46,466 nucleotides of DNA from contig NZ_JAEMUX010000073.1 of assembly GCF_016598475.1 (NCBI RefSeq), forward strand, positions 1-46,466, written 5' to 3'. The notes beneath the pieces were generated by a model. The model was not told the DNA's origin and did no database searches. It saw nothing but the letters and a program-made list of their open reading frames with translations. The translations under genes and the position numbers were made by a program. This document shows positions 16,715 through 23,597 of the stretch, one piece after another; positions within the stretch are counted from its first letter, which is position 1, and every line of letters begins with the position of its first letter. The DNA is from Streptomyces adelaidensis (lineage in GTDB: Bacteria; Actinomycetota; Actinomycetes; Streptomycetales; Streptomycetaceae).

Positions 16715-17552
16715 GGGAGCGCGCCGTCCACAGCTCGGGGAAGACGTTCTTCCGGGCCCGCTTCTCCAGCCACGCCACACCGGCGGAGCCACCCGTGCCG
16801 GCCTTGGCGCCCATCGCGCGGCGGGTGGCGACGAGGTGGTCGTTGCGCCAGCGCCAGACGAGTTCGGCGACGTCGGTCAGCGCCTCGCCGAGGCGGGCGA
16901 GTTCATGGTCCGGGTCGCCGGAGTACAGCTCCGTCCACGCCTCCTCGACCTCGGGTGTGGGCTCGTAGCGCTGGGAGACGTCACGTCGTACGACAGCCTC
17001 GGGGATCGCGTGGCCGCGACGCGCCAGCAGCCGCAGGACCTCGTCGTAGAGGCTCGGCTCGTGCAGCGCCTTCTCCAGCTCGGCGTGGACGCGCGGAGCG
17101 GCCCGGTGCGGGACGAGCATGGAGGCGGACTTCTCGCCGAGCAGGAACTCCATCCGGCGGTACATCGCCGACTGGAAGCCGGAGCCCTCGCCGAGGGCGG
17201 CGCGGTACGAGTTGAACTGGGCCGGGGTGAGCTGGGCCAGCGGCCGCCACGACGCGTTCAGGGCCTCCAGCTCCCGCACGGAACGCTTCAGCGCGTCCCT
17301 GGCCGTCGACACATCGTCGTTCCGGATCGCGGCGGTCGCCGTCTCCCACTCGTGGACGATGACGGTGAACCACAGCTCCATGACCTGGGTCGTCACCAGG
17401 AAGACCATCTCTCCGGGGTCGTCGGAGAGGGTGTGCTGGAGGTGGGTAAGGACGTCCGCCTGTACGTAGTCCTCGTACGGGGTCGTGCCCTGGAAGTCGA
17501 GATGCGGGGTCTCGGGCTCCGAAGCCTCTTGGGGCTGAGCCGGAAGGGACAT
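16707..17552 (-). CDS. kynA: Tryptophan 2,3-dioxygenase
   Basis: A 281-residue haem dioxygenase that opens the indole ring of tryptophan to N-formylkynurenine. Family landmarks are TPYEDYVQADVL near residue 24, QVMELWF, GSGFQSAMYRRMEFLLG with the substrate-carboxylate Arg, and the proximal haem-ligand region WRWRNDHLVATRRAMG with His239. The distal-pocket position, a His in the Xanthomonas enzyme (QHQTSELW), reads TTQVMELW here, so Thr55 replaces it. CAGGAGACAGCG before the ATG is a good ribosome-binding site. The shared element at 17570-17584 lies just upstream. It is the first gene of the tryptophan-degradation operon. Confidence 0.95.
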   Translation of the reverse strand: MSLPAQPQEASEPETPHLDFQGTTPYEDYVQADVLTHLQHTLSDDPGEMVFLVTTQVMELWFTVIVHEWETATAAIRNDDVSTARDALKRSVRELEALNASWRPLAQLTPAQFNSYRAALGEGSGFQSAMYRRMEFLLGEKSASMLVPHRAAPRVHAELEKALHEPSLYDEVLRLLARRGHAIPEAVVRRDVSQRYEPTPEVEEAWTELYSGDPDHELARLGEALTDVAELVWRWRNDHLVATRRAMGAKAGTGGSAGVAWLEKRARKNVFPELWTARSHV

Positions 17553-17567
17553 CGCTGTCTCCTGTTA

Positions 17568-17597
17568 CGTACTCCGGGTAGCGGTCCGCCCCTGCCG
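17568..17597 (-). promoter_or_regulatory. Shared motif TACTCCGGGTAGCGG, copy 3
   Basis: TACTCCGGGTAGCGG at 17570-17584 is followed by TCCGCCCCTGCC, paralleling TCCCCTGCC after copy 1 at 9736-9747. It sits 18-32 bp upstream of the kynA ATG, close to the ribosome-binding site, so a bound protein could block expression. Confidence 0.4.
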
Positions 17598-17659
17598 TTA
17601 CCGACACGGGGGCCCCGGTCCCCTACCGGCATAGTCGGGGATACGGCCCCGAAACCGCA

Positions 17660-17688
17660 AGGTCCGCCTGATCACACCAGGCGGACCT
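17660..17688 (-). terminator. Terminator of the DUF3151 gene
   Basis: AGGTCCGCCTG (17660-17670), loop ATCACAC, CAGGCGGACCT (17678-17688): an 11-bp perfect stem 19 bp downstream of the DUF3151 stop. Confidence 0.75.
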
Positions 17689-17706
17689 GCGGGAATACCG
17701 TCCGGG

Positions 17707-18120
17707 TCAGCCGAGGGTCTGGGCCGCCGTCGCGGACGAGTCCTTCAGGAACTGCGAGCAGCGCGCGTACTCCTCCTGCTCACCGATCGCCTGCGCGGCC
17801 CGCGCGAGCCCGTGCAGCGCGCGCAGGAAGCCGCGATTCGGCTCGTGCTCCCAAGGCACCGGTCCGTGCCCCTTCCAGCCGCTGCGGCGCAGGGCGTCCA
17901 GGCCGCGGTGGTAGCCCGTACGGGCATAGGCGTACGACTCCACGACGCTGCCCCGCTCGAACGCCTCGTCGGCGAGCTGGGCCCAGGCGAGGGAGGAGGT
18001 GGGGTACTTGCCGGCCACGTCGGCCGGGGCCGTGCCGTTCGCGAGGAGTTCGCGGGGCTCCGGGTCGTCGGGGAGGTGCGTCGGGGGCGGGCCCCCGAGG
18101 AGGTTCTCGTGAATCGTCAT
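17707..18120 (-). CDS. DUF3151 protein
   Basis: A 137-residue actinobacterial protein beginning MTIHENLLGGPPPTHLPDDP. It contains PTSSLAWAQLADEAFERG, ESYAYARTGYHRGLDALRRSGWKGHGPVPWEH and GFLRALHGLARAAQAIGE. The helical segments with a W-x2-LAD-EA pattern look TPR-like. This family is conserved in Streptomyces beside tryptophan-degradation genes and the aldolase gene, though no function is known to me. A terminator follows it, so it is transcribed separately from kynA. Confidence 0.88.
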   Translation of the reverse strand: MTIHENLLGGPPPTHLPDDPEPRELLANGTAPADVAGKYPTSSLAWAQLADEAFERGSVVESYAYARTGYHRGLDALRRSGWKGHGPVPWEHEPNRGFLRALHGLARAAQAIGEQEEYARCSQFLKDSSATAAQTLG

Positions 18121-18173
18121 GGGTTCCAGTCTGGCCCATGTGGGTGCGGGTGGGGGAACGGGTGTGGCTTGGA

Positions 18174-18458
18174 TCAGTGGGCGGTCGGGGCGTCGTCCGT
18201 GGGCGGCTGCTCGGCTCGCACGAAGGTGCCCTTGATCGGGACCGTGATGACGAGACCTTGATCGCGGAGGTCGCGGACAGCCCGGCGGACGGTACTGACG
18301 GCAATGCCGTACTGCTCGGCGAGGTCACGCTCGCCCGGAAGCCGGGCCCCTGCGGGCAGCCGCCCGGTACGGATCTGCTCGGCGATGTGATGCACGACCT
18401 GGAGATACACGTAGACGTGGCTCGTCAGGTCGGGGCTCCAGTCACGGTCGTCAGCCAT
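18174..18458 (-). CDS. Minimal GntR-family regulator
   Basis: A 94-residue protein consisting almost only of a GntR winged helix: VYVYLQVVHHIAEQIRTGRL, LPAGARLPGERDLAEQYGIA, VSTVRRAVRDLRDQGLV, and the wing VPIKGTFVRAEQ. There is no effector-binding domain, so regulation may be by abundance or by a partner. A perfect 14-bp palindrome (ATGCGGTACCGCAT) lies 37 bp upstream of its start and faces the divergent pair of small genes, making it the likely operator for both directions. Confidence 0.9.
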   Translation of the reverse strand: MADDRDWSPDLTSHVYVYLQVVHHIAEQIRTGRLPAGARLPGERDLAEQYGIAVSTVRRAVRDLRDQGLVITVPIKGTFVRAEQPPTDDAPTAH

Positions 18459-18494
18459 TCCTGCACGCTAAGGCGCTCCTGAGCGCCGCGCTAC

Positions 18495-18554
18495 ATGCGG
18501 TACCGCATAGACGCATACCAGTGCTCCGCTATGCTACCTATTGCCTACCAGTGC
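18495..18554 (+). promoter_or_regulatory. Palindrome and 30-bp-spaced direct repeats
   Basis: ATGCGGTACCGCAT (18495-18508) is a perfect palindrome. TACCAGTGC occurs at 18516-18524 and again at 18546-18554, exactly 30 bp apart, about three helical turns. TAGACG (18508-18513) and TATGCT (18530-18535) could serve as -35/-10 for the rightward genes. The region is AT-richer than its surroundings. Confidence 0.5.
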
Positions 18555-18578
18555 ACTGTAGTCTTGGGAAACGAAAGA

Positions 18579-18605
18579 CCCCGGCGGTCTGCCAGGACCC
18601 CGGGG
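18579..18605 (+). promoter_or_regulatory. Leader stem-loop before the small genes
   Basis: CCCCGG (18579-18584) and CCGGGG (18600-18605) flank a 15-base loop, 31 bp before the ATG at 18637. Preceded by GGGAAACGAAAGA, it lies in the mRNA leader and may be an attenuator or stability element. Confidence 0.35.
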
Positions 18606-18636
18606 CGTGGCCGACGCTGACAACCGGAGCATCGAC

Positions 18637-18882
18637 ATGCGAAATCTTATCCGCCGTACCGCCCGCGCACTGGCCCTTCTCCTCACCCCGGGCACGGGCA
18701 CGCACCGCGCGGGCGCCCGCCCCGTACGGCAGCCGCCCGCACCCCACCATCATCACCACGCCGCCGTACGACTACCGCTCCACCGTTCCCCGTACGGGCT
18801 CGACCTCGGCCCCTGCGACGGCGGCGCCAGCCCCCTCGTACGCCCGTACCTCATCGGCATGGAAGTAGAGGTCGCCGCCTGA
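18637..18882 (+). CDS. Small Arg/Pro/His-rich protein, unknown
   Basis: An 81-residue basic protein: MRNLIRRTARALALLLTPG, then a Gly/Arg/Pro stretch, a natural five-His run (APHHHHHAAV), and a C-terminus SPLVRPYLIGMEVEVAA. The N-terminus is a short amphipathic or weakly hydrophobic helix with Arg residues, possibly membrane-associating. I chose ATG 18637 over GTG 18607 because CCGGAGC lies upstream at a usual distance. Its stop overlaps the next start (TGATG), so the two are coupled. The divergent GntR gene probably regulates it. I do not recognise a family function. Confidence 0.65.
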   Translation: MRNLIRRTARALALLLTPGTGTHRAGARPVRQPPAPHHHHHAAVRLPLHRSPYGLDLGPCDGGASPLVRPYLIGMEVEVAA

Positions 18883-19178
18883 TGGACTCGATCTCCGCAC
18901 TCCGCCTCCTGCCCTGGACGTCCTCGGAGGGCAAGCCGTGCTACCTCGTCCCCGGCGACGAGGGCGGCTGTGTGTCCCGGCTGGCCGACGAGATGGAGGC
19001 CGTACAGCTGACCATGGGCACCGACGTACTGGGCCACGCCCGCAAGGTGCTGGACGACCCGGCGTCCCCGCACACCGAGGTGCGGTACGCCGGGCTCCGG
19101 CTGGCCGAGTGTCTCGGCGACGCGCTGCGCGTCGCCGAGTCACGCGGACTGCGCCTGCCCTCGCCGGACGAGCCGTGA
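18882..19178 (+). CDS. Small acidic protein, unknown
   Basis: A 98-residue acidic protein beginning MDSISALRLLPWTSSEGKPC. It contains LADEMEAVQLTMGTDVLGHA and a helical C-terminal half (RYAGLRLAECLGDALRVAESRG). It has no signal peptide or membrane segment. It is translationally coupled to the preceding basic protein, whose opposite charge suggests the two could interact. I do not recognise a domain. Confidence 0.75.
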   Translation: MDSISALRLLPWTSSEGKPCYLVPGDEGGCVSRLADEMEAVQLTMGTDVLGHARKVLDDPASPHTEVRYAGLRLAECLGDALRVAESRGLRLPSPDEP

Positions 19179-19211
19179 CCGGCTACCGAGTTTCAGTTGC
19201 CAACGCCGGTG

Positions 19212-19781
19212 TCAGGCTGTGTCTTCGACGGGGAGGAGCAGCAAGTCGTACACCGGTCCGTCGGAGGTGTTCCGGTACGGGCCCGCGTATCGGTAGCCGA
19301 GTCGGTCGTAGAGGCCGCGGCCGGCGGTGTTGTCCGGGCGGACCAGCAATGAGGACCATTGCGGGGCGATGGCCTTGAGCAGCTCGGCGTGCAGCCGCGT
19401 GCCGATGCCCTGGGACTGCCATGAGGGGCTGACGGCGAGTTCGCACAGCCCCATGAGGCGGCCCGCGCGGACGTCCTCGGGAATGTCGGGCAGCAGGTCG
19501 GGGCCGTACCAGTATTCCGGCGTGCACGGGAAGGCGTAGCCGAAGCCCACCATCGTGCCGTGCGCGTACACGGCGGCCAGGGTGAAACCTTCGTGCCGGA
19601 GGTGGCCGACGACCTGGCGACGCAGCGCGTCGGCTGACAGGCCGTCGGTGGAGGCGCCCGGGTTGTTGACGAGTTCGGGGTGCGCGTCGGCCCAGACGTC
19701 GGCGATGGTGTCGAGCAGGGGCGGGACCTGGCCGGGCCCGTAGGTGCGGATCACGACGTCTGTGCGGGTGCTGGGGGTCAC
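19212..19781 (-). CDS. GNAT-family N-acetyltransferase
   Basis: A 189-residue acetyltransferase. The acetyl-CoA-binding segment is LCELAVSPSWQSQGIGTRLHAELL (about residues 112-135; the Q-x-x-G-I-G core is clear), followed by LLVRPDNTAGRGLYDRLGYRYAG, the usual end of the fold. The N-terminal half carries substrate-facing residues (FGYAFPCTPEYWYGPDLLPD). Its start overlaps the stop of the XRE regulator by 4 bp, so both are made from one transcript. The substrate is unknown; a small molecule or a protein N-terminus are both possible. Confidence 0.9.
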   Translation of the reverse strand: MTPSTRTDVVIRTYGPGQVPPLLDTIADVWADAHPELVNNPGASTDGLSADALRRQVVGHLRHEGFTLAAVYAHGTMVGFGYAFPCTPEYWYGPDLLPDIPEDVRAGRLMGLCELAVSPSWQSQGIGTRLHAELLKAIAPQWSSLLVRPDNTAGRGLYDRLGYRYAGPYRNTSDGPVYDLLLLPVEDTA

Positions 19782-21106
19782 GGCCGTCCTCCTCCGGTGG
19801 CGGTGGTGGTGCGGTACTCCTCGATCCAGTCGGCGACCGCCGGGACGCGGTTGTGCCGCTGCAGCGCGCCCGCGACGTTGTGCAGTGATTGCAGCAGCCG
19901 GTCGGAGCGCACCTCGGGAAGGAACTTCAGGACGCGGCCCGCGGCTTCGGCGGCTGCCTCTGGCTCGGGACGCTCCCTCACCGAATGCTGGATGGCGATG
20001 TCGGCGGTGTACAGAGCGCGGTTTCGGGCGAACGCCTCGCCATGGAGAAGCACCGCCTGCTCGGCGCCGGTGGCGGCACGCTCGTGCTGTCCGAGGTCAG
20101 CTCGGGCGAGGCACTCAAGGCCCGCCAGCTCTCCGGGCGCGAAGAACTCCAGCCATCCCGGGTCGTTCTCGGATGAGCCCTTGGCGTAGAAGTTGTGGGC
20201 GCGGACGATCGCTCGGTCGGTTGCCGACGGGTCGCCCATGAGGGCCCATCCGCCGGCCTCGCGCATGTTGAACAGGGCCAGCATCCGCGGGGAGTCGAGC
20301 CCCCGGGCGACGGTCTGCGCGCCCTGCGCTGCGGAGATCGCCTCACGGGGTCGTCCGCTCATCTTGGCCAGTAGTGACAGGCATCCGAAGGCGTGCGCTT
20401 CCAGTGCCGCGTCGTCCGCGATCCGGGCGGCGGCCAGGGCCTCGCCATACAAGGAATGGGCGTCCCCGGCGCGGCCGGAGTCGAAGGCGAGCCACCCGGC
20501 GGCGATCGACAGGGCACCGGTGGCGGAGCGCAGTTTCCGCCCGGTCTTCTCCGTGTACGTGCCGCTCTGCAGCCACTGGTAGGCGGTGTGCAGGGCCTCG
20601 GTCGCGGCCGTGCGCAGGGGGGCCGAACCGTGGTCGTGATCGTGTGCGTAGAGCCGGGTCACTGCCTTGGAGACGGCCCGGACCTCGCTCGCGCCGATCC
20701 TTCCCGGCGCCCGCTTGTCGGAGCCGAGGGGGAGCGCCAGGACCGCGCATGCGCCATCCAGCAGGAACGCGCGCCGTTCCACCGGATCACCCTCCTCCTC
20801 CAGCCCGTACGTGGTGGTGGCCGACGGTACGGACCGTGCTGTTGCCGGGGCTGCGACACGAAAGCCGAGTTCGGCCATGCTGCGACCGCCGGTCATCCGC
20901 GTGAGGATGCGGCGGTAGACCGCCCTCGGAAGGCCGACCTCCCCGTCCTCCCATGCCGCCACCAAGCGCGCGTTGCAGCCGACTGCCTCGCCCATCTCGG
21001 TACCCGTCTTGACGATGAGCTTCGCGAACTCCTGGCGGGACATCTGGAATTCGTCCTCGCGCACGGCGCGCAGCTGGACGGTGGGGCTATGGCGGTGGTC
21101 GGCCAT
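19778..21106 (-). CDS. XRE/TPR transcriptional regulator
   Basis: A 442-residue regulator. An N-terminal helix-turn-helix (about residues 22-70) includes MSRQEFAKLIVKTGTEMGEA, VGCNARLVAAWEDGEVGLPR and RRILTRMTG. The long C-terminal part is a helical repeat array (for example SLYGEALAAARIADDAALEA, AISAAQGAQTVARG, CLARADLGQHERAATGAEQA), as in TPR-containing Streptomyces regulators of the NsdA type. I chose ATG 21106 because CGGAGC precedes it and the upstream frame lacks protein character. It is divergent from the plus-strand kinase operon at 21309 and is the best candidate for its regulator, with the GNAT coupled downstream. Confidence 0.88.
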   Translation of the reverse strand: MADHRHSPTVQLRAVREDEFQMSRQEFAKLIVKTGTEMGEAVGCNARLVAAWEDGEVGLPRAVYRRILTRMTGGRSMAELGFRVAAPATARSVPSATTTYGLEEEGDPVERRAFLLDGACAVLALPLGSDKRAPGRIGASEVRAVSKAVTRLYAHDHDHGSAPLRTAATEALHTAYQWLQSGTYTEKTGRKLRSATGALSIAAGWLAFDSGRAGDAHSLYGEALAAARIADDAALEAHAFGCLSLLAKMSGRPREAISAAQGAQTVARGLDSPRMLALFNMREAGGWALMGDPSATDRAIVRAHNFYAKGSSENDPGWLEFFAPGELAGLECLARADLGQHERAATGAEQAVLLHGEAFARNRALYTADIAIQHSVRERPEPEAAAEAAGRVLKFLPEVRSDRLLQSLHNVAGALQRHNRVPAVADWIEEYRTTTATGGGRP

Positions 21107-21308
21107 ACCAAGCTCCGGGGCAACATCGCGGGTCGACTGGGTGGGTGCGGCGACCGTACCGCTCCTGCCTCTGTCATGCCCCGCTCTTGATGCCGGATCA
21201 CCTGTGCGGGACGGACTTACATCGTTCTTGCATCGGGCCGGCGTCGCTCCCGCTCCCCTGCTGCTGCTTGCGTGGACGGTGACATGACGACGAATCAGGG
21301 AGGCGGCC

Positions 21309-21800
21309 ATGGCGAAGTCCTCCGCCAACGGAGCGGCCAGAACGAAGAGTCCCACCCCCACGTGGCATGAGCTTGCTGCCGAGACCGACAGCAAGCGTGC
21401 GCACTGGGTCCGGGGCCGCAATCACACGGAGTTCGTGGCGTGCGGCGAGGGCTGGCAAGCCGTGTCTGTGCGGCCCATACACCTGGGCCTGGACGCGCTC
21501 GCCGCGATGCACATCGGCACCAGCCGCGGGTACCTGATCGTCGCCGACCACCTGCGCGGCGTCCTGTACGTGATGGTGCCGCCCGGCTCGGACCACCTTT
21601 TCGCCGGCATCCCGTGTGTGCGTGTGCTCGGCCGGGGCCATCAGCTGCTCATGCCGCGCTCCGTCAACGACACCAGCGCGGCGGCGGACTGGATCGGCGT
21701 CCCGTGCGACCTCGACGACCCCCTCCTCGTCGCCCCCGACCGACTGGCCGCGCGTCTGCAGGACCTCGCGCCGGCGTACGCGAAGGCGGTGGCCTCGTGA
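21309..21800 (+). CDS. Unknown protein, first gene of the two-kinase operon
   Basis: A 163-residue protein starting MAKSSANGAARTKSPTPTWH after a strong GGGAGG. A Lys/Ser-rich N-terminus precedes a compact domain (VRGRNHTEFVACGEGWQAVS, LGLDALAAMHIGTSRGYLIV, LRGVLYVMVPPGSDHLF, VRVLGRGHQLLMPRS, AADWIGVP). The alternating strands and helices suggest an alpha/beta fold, and the VPPGS and ADWIGVP pieces vaguely recall primase-polymerase-like domains, but I would not assign one. It overlaps the next reading frame by 4 bp (GTGA). It is divergent from the XRE regulator. Confidence 0.75.
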   Translation: MAKSSANGAARTKSPTPTWHELAAETDSKRAHWVRGRNHTEFVACGEGWQAVSVRPIHLGLDALAAMHIGTSRGYLIVADHLRGVLYVMVPPGSDHLFAGIPCVRVLGRGHQLLMPRSVNDTSAAADWIGVPCDLDDPLLVAPDRLAARLQDLAPAYAKAVAS

Positions 21801-22196
21801 TCGATACGCCCGTACGGACCGCCACGGTGCTGGACGACCCAAAGAAGATGCTCGCCCCCGCCGTTCCGCTGGACCGCTCGGCGGTGCTGAGAGTGGTCGC
21901 CGCGGTGCTCGACCCTCCTACGCCCAACTCCGAACTCCCCCCGGAGGACTGCATACAGATCGGTCAGCTCCTGGCCGGTCACGCCATCCTCGTCGCCGAC
22001 GACGTGCACCGCCTCCTCGATGGGCGCCCCGGCACCAGCCGGCTGCGCCCACTCACCGAGACCGTGCTCACCGAGGCACGTGGCCGACTGTCCGTCCCGC
22101 CCAGGCCGACGCTCCCCTCGACGCAGAACCGATGCCCGGCTCGTGCGTGCCCTGTACGAGCACTACGACCGGCTGATGTCCACCCGGCTCGGCTGA
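21797..22196 (+). pseudogene. Second operon gene, apparently frameshifted near 22130
   Basis: GTG 21797 overlaps the previous stop. The frame reads VIDTPVRTATVLDDPKKMLA and onward as normal protein (LDRSAVLRVVAAVLDPP, DCIQIGQLLAGHAILVADDV, LLDGRPGTSRLRPLTE, EARGRLS) until about 22127. After that it turns Arg/Pro/Cys-rich and runs to 22435 across the next gene's start. The +1 frame from GAT 22131 instead gives a good protein end, DARLVRALYEHYDRLMSTRL-G, with TGA at 22194-22196. One extra C in AACCGAT (22127-22133) would explain it. It may be a true mutation, a sequencing error or a translational shift. The repaired product is about 132 residues; the family is unknown. Confidence 0.6.
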
Positions 22197-22318
22197 CCTG
22201 CCCGGATGCCGTCGGCACCCCGGGCGGGGCGCGAGACGGCACGGCCCCAACGGCGTCGTTCCCCATGGCGCCGGTACCCGGGCCGGGCCGTCCCTCGCTC
22301 CGCCCGCTCGTAGACCGG

Positions 22319-22357
22319 CCGCTCCGGGCCGTGGGATCTGCCCGCGGCCCGGAGCGG
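22319..22357 (+). terminator. 12-bp hairpin before the APH-like kinase gene
   Basis: CCGCTCCGGGCC (22319-22330) and GGCCCGGAGCGG (22346-22357) are perfect inverted arms with a 15-base loop; a G-U and a G-C pair extend the stem. It ends 16 bp before the GGAGG of the kinase gene and could attenuate or terminate within the operon. Confidence 0.5.
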
Positions 22358-22382
22358 TCACCCATCCCAGTTGGAGGCGTAC

Positions 22383-23597
22383 GTGAGCACCACTGCCGTG
22401 AGCACCTCGCCCAACAGCCCAACTCCCGCCGCTGACCAGGTGTTCGCCTTCGCGGACCTGGAGATCGGCGCCGCTGCAGCCGAGCAGTGGCCCCACGCCG
22501 ACGTCGACCTCGGCGACCACGTCCCGAGCGTCACTGGATACGTACGCCGGATCACGGTGGACGGCCGGGCGCTGTATGCGAAGTATTCGCTGCTCGGGGT
22601 CTCGCTGGTGTCCCTGCTGCGGGGCGCCTGCGGTCCCTGGCCCCAGGTCCGCGAGGCGCAGCGGAAGTACGTGCTGCGCCCCGACGCACTGATCGAACGG
22701 GAAGCCGCGCAACTGCGTTTCCTGCTGGCCACCGGTCATCCCCGGGTCTGCCCGGTGGCCGGCGTACAGCGGGGCGTGCTGTTCACGGAGCACGTCGACG
22801 GCGCCAGCCTGGCCCAACTCCTGCTGGACCGACCCGCACGGAGCGCTGACCTGCTGGCCGGGGTCTTCGACCAGCTCCGCAGCCTCCACCACCCGCCTGC
22901 CGTACGGCGGCTCGGCCCGGCCGGGGTCATCGGCGAGCGCGGCATCGCGGGCACCTTCCAGCGGAAGTTCAACGGGCTGTCCGGGCCTGCCTACGTGCAG
23001 CGGCTCGGTGCCGGCCGGTGCCCGGCCGCCGACCGGGACGAAATCGTCGCCGTGCTGCGGCAGGTCGTCGTGCGCCTGCACCGGCTGCGTGCCCGGGTCC
23101 TTCCGTCCTCCCCCCGGCGCGTGCTGGCGTACGGCGACCTCAAGCCCGAACACGTCCTCTACCCGGACGACGGGCCCCCTGTGTTCATCGACCCCGGCCT
23201 GCTGCTCGCCGGGACGGCGGTCGACGCGGCGAAGCTGATCAGCCGCACCGTGCTGACTCTGGCCGCGTCCCGGCCTGGGTCGGAGACCGGCAAGCACCTG
23301 GTGCACGGGATCGGCGCCTTCGCCGGGACGCGGATGAACGGCCTGTCGGTCAAGTCCCGCCGCGCCTGGCTCCGGGAGCTGCTGGCGCTGTGGCTGATGG
23401 ACACCGTCAACATCCTCACCACATATCTGTCGGCGCCCGCCGAACTGCCCCTGCCCGCCCTGGGCAACGCCCTGGTGGGCCGGGCGGTCGACCTGTGCCG
23501 GATGGTCGGCCGGATCAGCACCGACCTGGCCGCCGGGGGCGACATCTCGGCCGTGTGGGACGGCGCCCTCGGCCACGCCCAGGCAGTCGCCGCGTGA
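22383..23597 (+). CDS. APH/choline-kinase-fold phosphotransferase
   Basis: A 404-residue kinase-like protein. A glycine-poor N-lobe has TGYVRRITVDGRALYAKYSL, with a Lys that could bind ATP. The catalytic loop is YGDLKPEHVL with Asp252, where the usual metal-binding Asn of H-G-D-x4-N is replaced by His. The metal-binding Asp270 is in FIDPG. The C-lobe helices follow (WLRELLALWLMDTVNILTTY). Such folds phosphorylate small-molecule hydroxyls (aminoglycosides, choline, homoserine, sugars) or proteins. I chose GTG 22383, 6 bp after TGGAGGC. Its stop overlaps the start of the dehydrogenase-like gene by 4 bp, so the two act together. The substrate is unknown. Confidence 0.82.
   Translation: MSTTAVSTSPNSPTPAADQVFAFADLEIGAAAAEQWPHADVDLGDHVPSVTGYVRRITVDGRALYAKYSLLGVSLVSLLRGACGPWPQVREAQRKYVLRPDALIEREAAQLRFLLATGHPRVCPVAGVQRGVLFTEHVDGASLAQLLLDRPARSADLLAGVFDQLRSLHHPPAVRRLGPAGVIGERGIAGTFQRKFNGLSGPAYVQRLGAGRCPAADRDEIVAVLRQVVVRLHRLRARVLPSSPRRVLAYGDLKPEHVLYPDDGPPVFIDPGLLLAGTAVDAAKLISRTVLTLAASRPGSETGKHLVHGIGAFAGTRMNGLSVKSRRAWLRELLALWLMDTVNILTTYLSAPAELPLPALGNALVGRAVDLCRMVGRISTDLAAGGDISAVWDGALGHAQAVAA

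Noticed and set aside
18748..18765. Five-His run as a cloning tag artefact
   Set aside because: It lies inside a natural-looking small Pro/Arg/His-rich gene with native codons and no vector sequence around it.
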